Of a DNA stretch of 34,249 bases, positions 23,183-31,687 are shown piece by piece. The translations under genes were made by a program, and so were the position numbers. The first letter of the stretch is position 1; every line of letters starts with the position of its first letter. The notes under the pieces are model-generated. The model worked only from the letters and a program-made list of their open reading frames with translations, made no database searches and was not told where the DNA came from. Source of the stretch: an uncultured Clostridia bacterium (lineage in GTDB: Bacteria > Bacillota > Clostridia > Christensenellales > CAG-314); assembly GCA_947601445.1 (NCBI GenBank), contig CANQGD010000017.1, positions 1-34,249 of the forward strand, written 5' to 3'.

Positions 23183-24420
23183 CGGCAAAAGAATTTTTAT
23201 TTGTACACGGTCAAAGCGCGGACAACATAGACATACGCCAATCTTTGGATATGTTTTGGCGGCAAATGCGGTCGGGATTGGAAGGAAACGGCGGTATGCC
23301 CATGATTCCGACCTATCTTGTGAACGTCAATCGCAACCGAATAAAGACGGGCGAAAAACGTATTCTGATAGATGCCGGCGGAACCAACTTTCGCAGTGCG
23401 TTGGGATACTTTGACGGGGGCAAGGCGCATATAGAAAAGTTAAGCAAAACGCACATGCCCGCGTCCGACCGATTTCTCACCAAAGAGGAATTTTACGCGC
23501 AGATCGCCCAAAACATTTCCTCTCTTTTGCCCGATTCCGACAAGATAGGCTTTTGTTTTTCCTATCCGGTGGATATGGGGGAGGATGTGGACGGAACGGT
23601 TCAACCTTTTACCAAGGAGGTTAAAGCCCCCGAGGTCGTGGGTACCCGTGTGGGAAAGGAAACCGTTGCCGCATGCAAAGTCATCGACGGCAAAGATCGC
23701 AAGGTTGTTGTGCTAAACGATACGGTCGCGACGCTGCTCGGAGGAATGGCAACCTGCGACGAGCGTTTTTCGGCATATCTGGGTTACATTTACGGTACGG
23801 GCACCAACGTATGTTACATAGAAGATGCGGCAAATATAACCAAATTGAATTTGTCGGACGGAAAAATGCTTGTAAATACCGAGTGCGGTACTTTTAACGG
23901 TTTTCCGCGCGGAGATTTCGACCGACTTGCAATTGCGCGTACCGCCGATCCCGACAGACAGCTGTTTGAAAAAATGACCAGCGGCAAATATCTCGCCGAT
24001 ATAATATACGAGGCTTTTCGTGCCGCAGAGGAAGGTCTTTTTGTGGGAGAAACGCACATACAGCCCTTCACTCTTCGGGACGTGAGTGAATTTTTGGAGG
24101 GAAATGGTCTGCACGGTATGTTTTCGGACAGACGCGACGTAACCGCGGCGACGGAAATTTGCGACGGTCTCGTTCGCAGGGCAGCCAAATTGGGAGCAAT
24201 AGTCAACAGCGCGCTTGCGATAGCGTCTTGCAATGATAAAAGTTTGCCCGTGGCAATTGTTGCGGAAGGCACAACGTTCAATAAATTACCGGGTTACCGC
24301 AAATATTTCGAACAATACCTTAAACAAATTTTGGGCGACTACGGTATAGATTACAGAATATTGCAGGGAGAAGAGCTCAACCTCGTAGGAACGCTTATGG
24401 CAACTATGGTGTTGGATTAG
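23179..24420 (+). CDS. Hexokinase, eukaryote-like family
   Basis: A 413-residue protein of the eukaryotic-type hexokinase family rather than the bacterial ROK or Glk families. The phosphate-binding loop is IDAGGTNFRSA (about residues 64-74), followed by FSYPVDMGED, VLNDTVATLLGG with the catalytic Asp, GYIYGTGTN and NTECGTFNGFPRGDFD. It phosphorylates a hexose such as glucose with ATP; the sugar specificity is not visible. GGAGG precedes the ATG, which overlaps the exonuclease TGA. The length fits one hexokinase domain (about 450 residues in yeast), slightly short. Confidence 0.88.
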   Translation: MTAKEFLFVHGQSADNIDIRQSLDMFWRQMRSGLEGNGGMPMIPTYLVNVNRNRIKTGEKRILIDAGGTNFRSALGYFDGGKAHIEKLSKTHMPASDRFLTKEEFYAQIAQNISSLLPDSDKIGFCFSYPVDMGEDVDGTVQPFTKEVKAPEVVGTRVGKETVAACKVIDGKDRKVVVLNDTVATLLGGMATCDERFSAYLGYIYGTGTNVCYIEDAANITKLNLSDGKMLVNTECGTFNGFPRGDFDRLAIARTADPDRQLFEKMTSGKYLADIIYEAFRAAEEGLFVGETHIQPFTLRDVSEFLEGNGLHGMFSDRRDVTAATEICDGLVRRAAKLGAIVNSALAIASCNDKSLPVAIVAEGTTFNKLPGYRKYFEQYLKQILGDYGIDYRILQGEELNLVGTLMATMVLD

Positions 24421-24427
24421 GATTGCT

Positions 24428-26233
24428 ATGACCAAACTTACCGATACAGTTCAAAAACCATACCGTTATTTCGGCGGAGAATACAATGTGCCCGATATGG
24501 ACAAGCCCTGCGACGTACGTTTTTGTATGTGCGTTGCTGACAGCTACGAAGTCGGAATGTCCAATTTGGGCGTTCGAATATTGTATTATTTGTTTAATTC
24601 CATTGACAAGGTGGTGTGCGAAAGGTGTTATGCGCCGTTTGAAGACTACGCCGCTTATTTGCAATCGCAGGGTAAAAGTTTGTGCAGTCTTGAAACGCAG
24701 CGTCCTTTGCGCGAATTTGATTTCGTGGGATTTTCCATGCAGTACGAAATGTGTTACAGCAATGTTTTTTACATGCTGGAACTTGCCGGTATACCCGTCA
24801 CCTGCGAACAGCGTGGCGAAGATTATCCGTTTATTGTGGGCGGCGGTCCGTGCACCGTCAACCCCGAACCGATGTACAAGTACTTCGATTTCTTTTTCGT
24901 CGGTGAAGGAGAAACGCCGTGGAAGGAAATAATAGAAGATTACAAAATTCAAAAAATAGAATATGGGGTAAAAAAATCCGAATTTTTGCAATATGTGGAC
25001 GAACATTACGACTGTATTTACGTGCCGAGTCTGCATCCTGCGAGTTACCTTTCGGACAAGGCGGTAGCCGTTCCCGATCGGCGTGTTTGGAGAAATATCG
25101 AATCTGATATGAATCAAACGTTCACCCCGAAGACGCAGCTTGTACCGTCAATGGAGATAGTCCACGACCGCGCCGTTGCGGAACTTTTCCGCGGGTGCGC
25201 AAACGGATGCAGATTTTGTCAGGCGGGCTTTATCTATCGCCCCGTCAGGGAGCGTACTCCCGACAACGCGTTTGAGTTGTGCAAGGCGCTTTTGGAAAGT
25301 ACGGGCTACGACGAACTTTCGCTCAACAGTCTATCCACAAGCGATTACAGCGGGTTGGAAGATTTGTTGCAACGTTTGTACCCTTATGCGGAAAAGAATC
25401 ATATACAACTCAATCTGCCGAGTCTGCGTTTGGATAGTTTCAAGGGCAGAATGGCTCAGAGCAACCGAAAAAGTTCGTTGACGTTTGCTCCCGAAGCGGG
25501 TACGCAGCGGCTGAGAAACGTTATCAATAAAAATATCACAGAGGACAACATTTTCAGAACGCTTACAGAAGCCTTTCAAGAGGGTTATTCTTCCGTTAAG
25601 CTATATTTTATGTTGGGTTTACCTACCGAAACAATGCAGGATGTCGAAGGGATTTACAGTCTGGCGTGCCGAATCAAATCGCTTTACAAAAAGACGCGAA
25701 CTTCGGCAAAACCGTTGCGCCTGTACGTATCGACCTCTACGTTTATTCCCAAACCGTTCACGCCCTTTCAGTGGTGTGCGTTTACCGAAAAAGAGACTTT
25801 GGAAGCCAAACAAAAGTATCTTGCGGACAACTGCAAAAAGGCAGGGATCGAATTTAGTTACAACGACTATAACAGTTCCCTTTTGGAAGCGGTTTTGGCA
25901 CGCGGCGGCAGGAGTATCGCCGACGCTTTGTATCTTGCCTACAAGGATGGCGCGCGTTTTGACGCATGGGATGAGTATTTTGATTTTGAACACTATCGCA
26001 ACGCCTTCGAACAATGCGGCATCGACATTCGTCAAATTGTGGGAGCCAAAGAAACAAACGAAACATTGCCTTGGGATTTTGTAGATATAGGCGTAACAAA
26101 ACAGTATTTTCAAAAAGAGTATGCCAATGCTCTCAACGAAATTACCACTCCGTCTTGCAACAAACGGTGCAACGGCTGCGGACTTGCCAAGTACGGCTAC
26201 TGCAAGGATACGCACGGTAACGCAAAATATTAA
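24428..26233 (+). CDS. B12-binding-like radical SAM protein (TIGR03960 type)
   Basis: A 601-residue radical SAM protein. The N-terminal third has the fold and spacing of a B12-binding-like domain (about residues 20-190). RGCANGCRFCQAGF near residue 255 gives the CxxxCxxC iron-sulfur motif. The C-terminus ends with a short cysteine cluster (CNKRCNGCGLAKYGYC) that could hold a second metal site. This is the known partner of the DUF2344 protein encoded next, a pair found next to RNase G and ribosomal protein L21 genes in many clostridia; its chemical role is not established. AGGA precedes the ATG eight bases after hexokinase. Confidence 0.85.
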   Translation: MTKLTDTVQKPYRYFGGEYNVPDMDKPCDVRFCMCVADSYEVGMSNLGVRILYYLFNSIDKVVCERCYAPFEDYAAYLQSQGKSLCSLETQRPLREFDFVGFSMQYEMCYSNVFYMLELAGIPVTCEQRGEDYPFIVGGGPCTVNPEPMYKYFDFFFVGEGETPWKEIIEDYKIQKIEYGVKKSEFLQYVDEHYDCIYVPSLHPASYLSDKAVAVPDRRVWRNIESDMNQTFTPKTQLVPSMEIVHDRAVAELFRGCANGCRFCQAGFIYRPVRERTPDNAFELCKALLESTGYDELSLNSLSTSDYSGLEDLLQRLYPYAEKNHIQLNLPSLRLDSFKGRMAQSNRKSSLTFAPEAGTQRLRNVINKNITEDNIFRTLTEAFQEGYSSVKLYFMLGLPTETMQDVEGIYSLACRIKSLYKKTRTSAKPLRLYVSTSTFIPKPFTPFQWCAFTEKETLEAKQKYLADNCKKAGIEFSYNDYNSSLLEAVLARGGRSIADALYLAYKDGARFDAWDEYFDFEHYRNAFEQCGIDIRQIVGAKETNETLPWDFVDIGVTKQYFQKEYANALNEITTPSCNKRCNGCGLAKYGYCKDTHGNAKY

Positions 26234-26270
26234 CTCCCGCCGTTTTGCAAAAAATCGCTTTTGAAAAACT

Positions 26271-26906
26271 ATGATTATATTTAAATTTACCAAAACTTCG
26301 ACAGCCGCGCTTGTGTCTCACGTAGACAATTTGCGTGCAGTAACATATCTTTTGCGTCGTGCAGGCGTAAACGCTCTGTATTCTATGGGCTTCAACCCGC
26401 ACATGGAGCTGGGTTTTTCCGCGCCTATCGCGCTAGGCGTTGAAAGTTTGGCGGAATACGTTTCCGTCAAGACGGACGAGCAAAGTTTTCCGTTGGAACA
26501 ACTCAATTTATGCAGTCCGGTCGGATTGACTTTTGTCGCACAGTGGAACGCTTCCGTCAATCTCGCTGCCGTTCTTGATCGCGCGCAGTACCGTTTGCAA
26601 GCTAAAAAAATCGGCAACGTTATAAACGAAATTTTAACTCCAAACTATTGTATCTCCTACCTCGAAAGGGACAAAGAGGTCGTAAAAGATGTATCGAACC
26701 GTATTTTTTCGGCTGAGCGCGTCGATGACGATTCTGCGTTGGTGACGCTTGCTATCGGCAACGACAACCTTCGCCCCGATCGTCTTGTATTGCACCTGAT
26801 GAACAAACATGGTTTAGACGGAGACTACCGTATCACCAAGCTTGCCGCTTTTGCCGGCGATGTTCCCGCAGACGAGTACATAGCTTCGCACAACATATTG
26901 TCTTGA
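26271..26906 (+). CDS. DUF2344 radical-SAM-linked protein (TIGR03936 type)
   Basis: A 211-residue protein of the DUF2344 family, which always accompanies the preceding radical SAM protein. The opening FTKTSTAALVSHVDNLRAV and the GFNPHMELGFSAPIALGVES stretch are typical. The exact role is unknown; a function in tRNA or rRNA modification is guessed from genomic context in other species. No good ribosome binding site precedes the ATG, and a 37-base gap separates it from the upstream stop. Confidence 0.8.
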   Translation: MIIFKFTKTSTAALVSHVDNLRAVTYLLRRAGVNALYSMGFNPHMELGFSAPIALGVESLAEYVSVKTDEQSFPLEQLNLCSPVGLTFVAQWNASVNLAAVLDRAQYRLQAKKIGNVINEILTPNYCISYLERDKEVVKDVSNRIFSAERVDDDSALVTLAIGNDNLRPDRLVLHLMNKHGLDGDYRITKLAAFAGDVPADEYIASHNILS

Positions 26907-27199
26907 TTCGTTAATTCGCGACTATCAATATAAGGGGTTTTTACGATATTTTTTCATAAAGCAACCCGAAAAACGAATATAACGCCGAGCCGAGACCGCA
27001 CACGACAGAAAAAAAGCGATAAATTTTATTTGATCGGCGTCTATGCGTTTATTATGCGCCTATTCGCTGTGCGTCTGTGTAAAAGAACGTACAAGCGGTA
27101 TATGTTTCGGTGCAGTTGTTTTTTATCCAAAAAAAAATTTTTACCATGCACGGTTAGTGTTTTTATGCAAAAATTTTTCTCCGAATGCTCGTTTTGCTT
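26907..27199. other. AT-rich gap without a supported gene
   Basis: About 290 bases with long A and T runs and short open frames on both strands, none with a ribosome binding site or protein-like pattern. No convincing terminator after the DUF2344 gene. I see nothing else in it. Confidence 0.5.
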
Positions 27200-27243
27200 G
27201 TTGGAGCAAGTCCTATTCCACTGCCGTTGGAGTAAATCCAACG
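27200..27243. repeat. Direct repeat and hairpin upstream of the XRE gene promoter
   Basis: GTTGGAGCAAGTCC (27200-27213) and GTTGGAGTAAATCC (27226-27239) are 14-base direct repeats with two mismatches, 26 bases apart (about 2.5 helical turns). The second also forms a hairpin, 27225-27231 with 27237-27243. They end nine bases before the -35 box, the usual place for an activator or autoregulator site. The downstream gene encodes an XRE DNA-binding domain. Confidence 0.55.
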
Positions 27244-27251
27244 CGATTGCA

Positions 27252-27280
27252 TTGCAAAAAAGCTCGGTATAGAGTAGAAT
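27252..27280 (+). promoter_or_regulatory. Promoter of the XRE membrane regulator
   Basis: TTGCAA (27252-27257), a 17-base spacer and TAGAAT (27275-27280). The start is predicted near 27287, directly before a perfect AAGGAGG at 27289-27295, so the leader is about 18 bases. Confidence 0.6.
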
Positions 27281-27304
27281 TAGTACACAAGGAGGTCGCT
27301 TTTT

Positions 27305-28645
27305 ATGTCTAAACAAATTATGGGCGAATTTCTTTCCTCGCTGCGACACGCGCACGGTTATACTCAGCAGCAAGTCGCAGACAAATTGAACGTCTCCAAC
27401 CGAACCGTTTCCGCTTGGGAGAGGGACAACGCGGTGCCGGACGTTTTGTTGTTGCCGGCAATTGCCGAGTTGTACGGCGTAACGGTAGACGAATTGCTGC
27501 GCGGAAGCCTCACCGAGCGCGACTCCGACAAACCGATGTTTTCCAAACAGACCGAGTTGTCCATGCAACGCAAAAAGGTCTCCGAATATATTTTGCGGGC
27601 TTATATATTATTGGGCGTAGCCGTATTGGGTCAGATATTGCTTTTTACGGGTTATCTCAACAGCAGGATAAATACCGATGATGTTGTGTACGTCGTTTGG
27701 ACGGTATTCGAATATGTCGGACTTGCCCTGACGGTAATCTGTACCGCGGTATTGTTCGCGCTTTGGAAAAGCACCGAGAGTACATTGCCGCCGACAGAAG
27801 ACAACGAGGAGCTTTTGTACAAACTGTACTCTCCCGTCATTGTATATTTGTATATCTGGTCTTTTATTTCTTTGCTTTGTTCGCTGACGCTGTCGTTGTT
27901 GGTCGGTAAATTGATTGCCGTCACCGTCGGCATAATTTCTTATGTAATTTTCGGCGTTTGCGCAAGTGTATGCGGAATGGTACTGCATACGTATGCCGCA
28001 ACTAAGTGGAATAAGTCGAATAGGGGCACGATCGCCAAGCTGTGGACGGCGGCTATGGTAACGACCGCTTTCTGTATTGCCGTATTTTCCGTACTGATTG
28101 TTGCCTCCGATAAAATTTGGCAAAATTTGATTGTATATGCCGCCGTGACATACGCGTTTGCGTATGTGTTTTTGCTGTTCGTAATGTTGTTCGAACGCGT
28201 TTATGTCTGCAAGTATTTCAAAGCGGACGCGCAGCTGTTGTACTGCGAGATAACATCTGTTGCCGTGACGTTGACGGCGTTGATCTTTATCGCCGTATCT
28301 TTGAATTTTCTCGCCGTAAACGCTCCTATTACCGCCGTGTCGCTCACCGTTTGTATATCCTCGCCCATACTTATCATTTTGGGGTGCGTACTTCCGCATA
28401 TCGATCTTAAACGGCACGCCTCCGACTCGTTTAAAAGCATAATGAAACGCAACGCCCGTCTATATCGAAAAATTTGGCTATGGGGTTTGATTCCCCTCGG
28501 CGTAGGCTGTGTTTTTTGCGGTGTGGGATTTTATTTTTCCGTTCCCGTTTTCTTCGCCGGAGTGGCGATTTTGTCGGCTTCCGTTGTCGCGTGTACGACT
28601 ATTTGTCTTGCCAAACGCGAAAGACCCGACCGGCCGCAGGATTGA
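27305..28645 (+). CDS. XRE-family regulator fused to a multi-helix membrane domain
   Basis: A 446-residue protein. Residues about 7-62 form a helix-turn-helix of the Cro/CI type (YTQQQVADKLNVSNRTVSAW is the binding unit). After a short polar linker come about nine hydrophobic helices up to residue 435, ending in a basic tail. Membrane-bound XRE regulators of this plan occur in clostridia and often control their own transcription or respond to membrane state; the signal is unknown. AAGGAGG lies ten bases before the ATG. It appears monocistronic; rnpB follows with its own promoter. Confidence 0.78.
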   Translation: MSKQIMGEFLSSLRHAHGYTQQQVADKLNVSNRTVSAWERDNAVPDVLLLPAIAELYGVTVDELLRGSLTERDSDKPMFSKQTELSMQRKKVSEYILRAYILLGVAVLGQILLFTGYLNSRINTDDVVYVVWTVFEYVGLALTVICTAVLFALWKSTESTLPPTEDNEELLYKLYSPVIVYLYIWSFISLLCSLTLSLLVGKLIAVTVGIISYVIFGVCASVCGMVLHTYAATKWNKSNRGTIAKLWTAAMVTTAFCIAVFSVLIVASDKIWQNLIVYAAVTYAFAYVFLLFVMLFERVYVCKYFKADAQLLYCEITSVAVTLTALIFIAVSLNFLAVNAPITAVSLTVCISSPILIILGCVLPHIDLKRHASDSFKSIMKRNARLYRKIWLWGLIPLGVGCVFCGVGFYFSVPVFFAGVAILSASVVACTTICLAKRERPDRPQD

Positions 28646-28661
28646 CGTTTTGTCTTTTTGT

Positions 28662-28690
28662 TTGACAAATCGCTTGCGTTGAGGTACAAT
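28662..28690 (+). promoter_or_regulatory. Promoter of RNase P RNA
   Basis: Perfect -35 TTGACA (28662-28667), a 17-base spacer and TACAAT (28685-28690). The predicted start at 28697-28698 coincides with the 5' base of the P1 helix. Confidence 0.8.
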
Positions 28691-28697
28691 CTGTACC

Positions 28698-29029
28698 GTA
28701 AGAGACAGCCGGACGGTTGCGTGGGCACGTCTCACGAGGAAAGTCCGAGCACCACAGAGCAAGAGTGCAGGCTAACGGCCTGTGAAGGCGACTTCAAGGA
28801 AAGTGCAACAGAAATATACCGCAACGGCAATGTTGTAAGGGTGGAAATGCAGGGTAAGAGCCTACAAACGTTTTGGTGACAACGCGTTCATGTAAACCCC
28901 ACTCGGTGCAAGAAATGAGATAAAATGCCTGCTCGGCATCTCGACATATTCGCTGGAGACTGTCGGTAACGACAGCCGTAGACAGATAACCGTTCAAGAC
29001 AGAACTCGGCTTACAGACTGAACTCTTAC
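28698..29029 (+). ncRNA. rnpB: RNase P RNA (bacterial, probably type A)
   Basis: The catalytic RNA that matures tRNA 5' ends. The diagnostic conserved region GAGGAAAGTCCGAGC is at 28736-28750, with ACAGAAATATACCGC downstream, the AGATAACCGT element at 28984 and ACAGAACTCGGCTTACAG near the 3' end. Outer bases 28698-28704 pair with 29023-29029 to form P1, which sets both ends. Length is about 332 bases. The GGTAAGAGCC element at about 28853 suggests the ancestral type A fold. It contains one of only four GGCC sites in the window (28777), part of a GCAGGC-loop-GCCTGT stem. Confidence 0.96.
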
Positions 29030-29032
29030 AAG

Positions 29033-29064
29033 AATATGCGTTCCGATACGTCGGAGCGCATATT
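29033..29064 (+). terminator. Intrinsic terminator of rnpB
   Basis: A 14-bp stem (29033-29046 with 29051-29064, one G-T pair) with a four-base loop. The T-rich tail (TATTTTGTTG) overlaps the start of the ecfA1 promoter. Confidence 0.8.
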
Positions 29065-29067
29065 TTG

Positions 29068-29096
29068 TTGCCAAAAACGCTTTTATTTGGTACAAT
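29068..29096 (+). promoter_or_regulatory. Promoter of the ecf operon
   Basis: TTGCCA (29068-29073), a 17-base spacer and TACAAT (29091-29096). The predicted start near 29103 leaves only about four bases before the ecfA1 ATG. Confidence 0.6.
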
Positions 29097-29106
29097 ACAT
29101 AAGGTT

Positions 29107-29958
29107 ATGGAAATTATCAGGTTGGACAACGTAAGCTACTATTACAAGGCGTACAATGACGACGGCACCGTCGGCTCCGCTGTCGGAGTGGAAGGCGTCA
29201 CCCTCTCGATAGAGGAGGGCTCTTTTGTCGCGCTTGTAGGTCACAACGGCTGCGGAAAGAGTACCCTTGCAAAGTTGATGAACGGGTTGCTCATTCCCAA
29301 GAGCGGCACTGTAACCGTAAACGGATTGAATACCGCCGACAGAGACAATATCTTCGAAATACGCAAAAACGTAGGAATGGTATTTCAAAATCCCGACAAT
29401 CAAATGGTCGCAAGCATTGTTGAAGAAGACGTTGCGTTCGGTCCGGAAAATCTCGGTGTTCCGCAACCTGAAATCGTCGAACGCGTTTACGAGGCGTTGG
29501 AACAGGTCGGAATGGCGGAATATGCAAAAAGCTCTCCGCATCGACTCTCGGGCGGACAAAAACAGCGTATTGCCATTGCGGGTGCGTTGGCAATCCGTCC
29601 TCGGGTGTTGGTTTTAGACGAATCGACTGCTATGTTGGACCCTTTGGGGCGGCGCGAAGTGTTGGATGTCGCACACAAACTCAATGTCGGGGGAATGACG
29701 GTGGTTCTCATCACGCACTTTATGGAAGAAGTGTTGGACTGCGATAGCGTAGTGGTCATGGACAACGGACATGTTGTGCGCGTCGGTACCCCGGGAGAAA
29801 TCTTTGAGGATAGTTCATTGCTTGGCAATGTGGGGCTCAAAGCGCCTCGCACCATAGCGTTGGCGCAAAAACTTGCCGACGCAGGTTTCGATGTTCCCCG
29901 CGATCAGCGTGACGCCGGCAAATTGGGAGGTGACGTATGTCAAAGTCTGAAAAAGTGA
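29107..29958 (+). CDS. ecfA1: ECF transporter ATPase EcfA1
   Basis: A 283-residue ABC ATPase that powers vitamin and trace-metal uptake through EcfT and interchangeable S components. Walker A is GHNGCGKST, the Q-loop is FQNPDNQMVA, the signature is LSGGQKQR and Walker B is VLVLDEST, with Ser in place of the Pro found in EcfA2, as usual for EcfA1. The switch His is in LITHFMEE. The ATG at 29107 has AAGG only three bases away and the promoter leaves an almost absent leader, so start selection may be unusual. It overlaps ecfA2 by 22 bases. Confidence 0.93.
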   Translation: MEIIRLDNVSYYYKAYNDDGTVGSAVGVEGVTLSIEEGSFVALVGHNGCGKSTLAKLMNGLLIPKSGTVTVNGLNTADRDNIFEIRKNVGMVFQNPDNQMVASIVEEDVAFGPENLGVPQPEIVERVYEALEQVGMAEYAKSSPHRLSGGQKQRIAIAGALAIRPRVLVLDESTAMLDPLGRREVLDVAHKLNVGGMTVVLITHFMEEVLDCDSVVVMDNGHVVRVGTPGEIFEDSSLLGNVGLKAPRTIALAQKLADAGFDVPRDQRDAGKLGGDVCQSLKK

Positions 29959-30848
29959 CATATTCATCCGTCACGGTTCCGGAAAATGCGGCAATATTTG
30001 CGCAAAATCTTGATTTCACCTACAATCCCAAGTCTCCGTTTGCCAAACGCGCGCTGAAAGACGTTACCGTTACGGTAAATAAAGGCGAGTTCGTTGCGAT
30101 AGTGGGACACACGGGAAGCGGCAAAACTACATTTGTGCAGCATCTCAACGCCCTTATAAGAGTCCAAAAAGGCTATCTCAATGTGTTGGGACAGGACATT
30201 TCAATAAAAAAACCGGATTTGAAGGCGCTCAGACAAAAGATTGGCATGGTATTTCAATATCCTGAGTATCAACTGTTTGCCGATACCGTTTTGGCTGATG
30301 TATGCTTTGGATTGAAAAACTTCGGTGTTGACAAGGACAAGCGCGAGCAGATGGCGAAAGATGCGCTGGAACTTGTAGGATTGGAATTTGACAAAATAAA
30401 AGAAAAATCTCCGTTTGATTTGTCCGGAGGAGAAAAGCGTCGCGTCGCGCTTGCGGGCGTATTGGCAATGAAACCGCAAATACTCGTTATGGACGAGCCA
30501 ACTGCCGGGTTGGACCCGCGCGGTAAGACGGAAATACTCACGCTTGTAAAAAAACTCAACAGAGAAAACGGCGTAACCGTCATAATGGTTTCGCACGATA
30601 TGAACGAGGTTTACGAAAACGCAGATCGGGTACTCGTGTTCGGCGACGGCGCTATTGTTTATGACCGAACCCCTCGCGAACTGTTCAAGCTGGAAAAGGA
30701 AATAGAAGCGATGAATCTCGAAGTTCCGTCTATGGCTGCATTTTGCAACGAGTTGGAACGACGTGGATTTGTCATAGACGAGAATTGCAAAACAGTGGAC
30801 GAGGTTTTTGCCGCGGTAATGGCGTTGAAGGAGGCAAGCGATGTTTAG
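29937..30848 (+). CDS. ecfA2: ECF transporter ATPase EcfA2
   Basis: A 303-residue partner ATPase. It has a 30-residue N-terminal extension before the ABC fold. Walker A is GHTGSGKTT, the Q-loop is FQYPEYQLFADTV, the signature LSGGEKRR, Walker B ILVMDEPTAGLDP and the switch His in VSHDMNE. It forms the heterodimer with EcfA1 below EcfT. A good GGGAGGTG site lies within the end of ecfA1. It overlaps ecfT by eight bases. Confidence 0.94.
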   Translation: MSKSEKVTYSSVTVPENAAIFAQNLDFTYNPKSPFAKRALKDVTVTVNKGEFVAIVGHTGSGKTTFVQHLNALIRVQKGYLNVLGQDISIKKPDLKALRQKIGMVFQYPEYQLFADTVLADVCFGLKNFGVDKDKREQMAKDALELVGLEFDKIKEKSPFDLSGGEKRRVALAGVLAMKPQILVMDEPTAGLDPRGKTEILTLVKKLNRENGVTVIMVSHDMNEVYENADRVLVFGDGAIVYDRTPRELFKLEKEIEAMNLEVPSMAAFCNELERRGFVIDENCKTVDEVFAAVMALKEASDV

Positions 30849-31686
30849 AGACGTTTCCTTCGGTCAATATTATCCGGGCAGTTCTTTCGTACACAAAATG
30901 GACCCGCGTATAAAGCTTGTGCTTACATTGCTTTTTATGGTAGGAATATTCTTTGTGCAAAGTTTTGCTGTATTTGCGTTTGTAACGGTGTTTTTGTTGG
31001 CGATTATTTTTATCGCGCGACTGCCTTTGCGTTCGGTACTCAAATCGATAAAAGGTATCATCGTTTTGTTGGTGCTTACTTCGTTACTAAACATCTTTTT
31101 CACAAAAGGCGTCGAAGGCGAAGAACCGCTGTGGGCATGGCGAAAGATAGAAATTTACGTTACCGGACTTAAACAGGCGGCAAAAATATTTTTGCGGTTG
31201 GTATATTTGGTAATGGGTTCATCAGTTTTGACATTGACGACCACGCCGGTGGATTTGACTCATGCCGTGGAAAGTCTGTTGAAACCGCTGAGAGTAAGAA
31301 AGTTCCCCGTGCATGAATTTGCGTTGATTATGAGTTTGACGCTTAGCTTCATTCCCAGCCTTATCGATGAGACCGATCGTATTATACGCGCTCAAAAAGC
31401 ACGCGGCGCAGATTTCGATACGGGCGGTTTGATAAAGCGTGCCAAGGCGTTTGTTCCTATTCTTATACCGTTGCTTGTGGGCGGTTTCCGTCGGGCTGAG
31501 GAACTCGCAAACGCCATGAACAGCCGTTGTTATGAAGGCGCGACGAAACGCACATGTATGCGCGTTATGAAATTGACTTGGCGTGATTTTGTCGGAGGAT
31601 TTGTCGTCGTTGCGTTTTTTACGGGCGTATTTTTACTGTACGGCATGGCAAACAAGTGGGGCAACATCATCTGGTTGTATTATTGA
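30841..31686 (+). CDS. ecfT: ECF transporter transmembrane subunit EcfT
   Basis: A 281-residue membrane protein with about five or six helices, the scaffold that couples the two ATPases to substrate-binding S proteins. The cytoplasmic coupling motifs are seen as RAQKARGAD and, further on, NAMNSRCYEG, corresponding to the two Ala-Arg-Gly-type helices of EcfT. No S component is encoded here, so this is a shared group II module. Followed by truA with one base between stop and ATG. Confidence 0.92.
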   Translation: MFRDVSFGQYYPGSSFVHKMDPRIKLVLTLLFMVGIFFVQSFAVFAFVTVFLLAIIFIARLPLRSVLKSIKGIIVLLVLTSLLNIFFTKGVEGEEPLWAWRKIEIYVTGLKQAAKIFLRLVYLVMGSSVLTLTTTPVDLTHAVESLLKPLRVRKFPVHEFALIMSLTLSFIPSLIDETDRIIRAQKARGADFDTGGLIKRAKAFVPILIPLLVGGFRRAEELANAMNSRCYEGATKRTCMRVMKLTWRDFVGGFVVVAFFTGVFLLYGMANKWGNIIWLYY

Positions 31687-31687
31687 A

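Noticed and set aside
27030-27312. Short overlapping frames on both strands in the gap before the XRE gene
   Set aside because: No binding site, no protein-like pattern, and they run through the promoter and repeat of the XRE gene.
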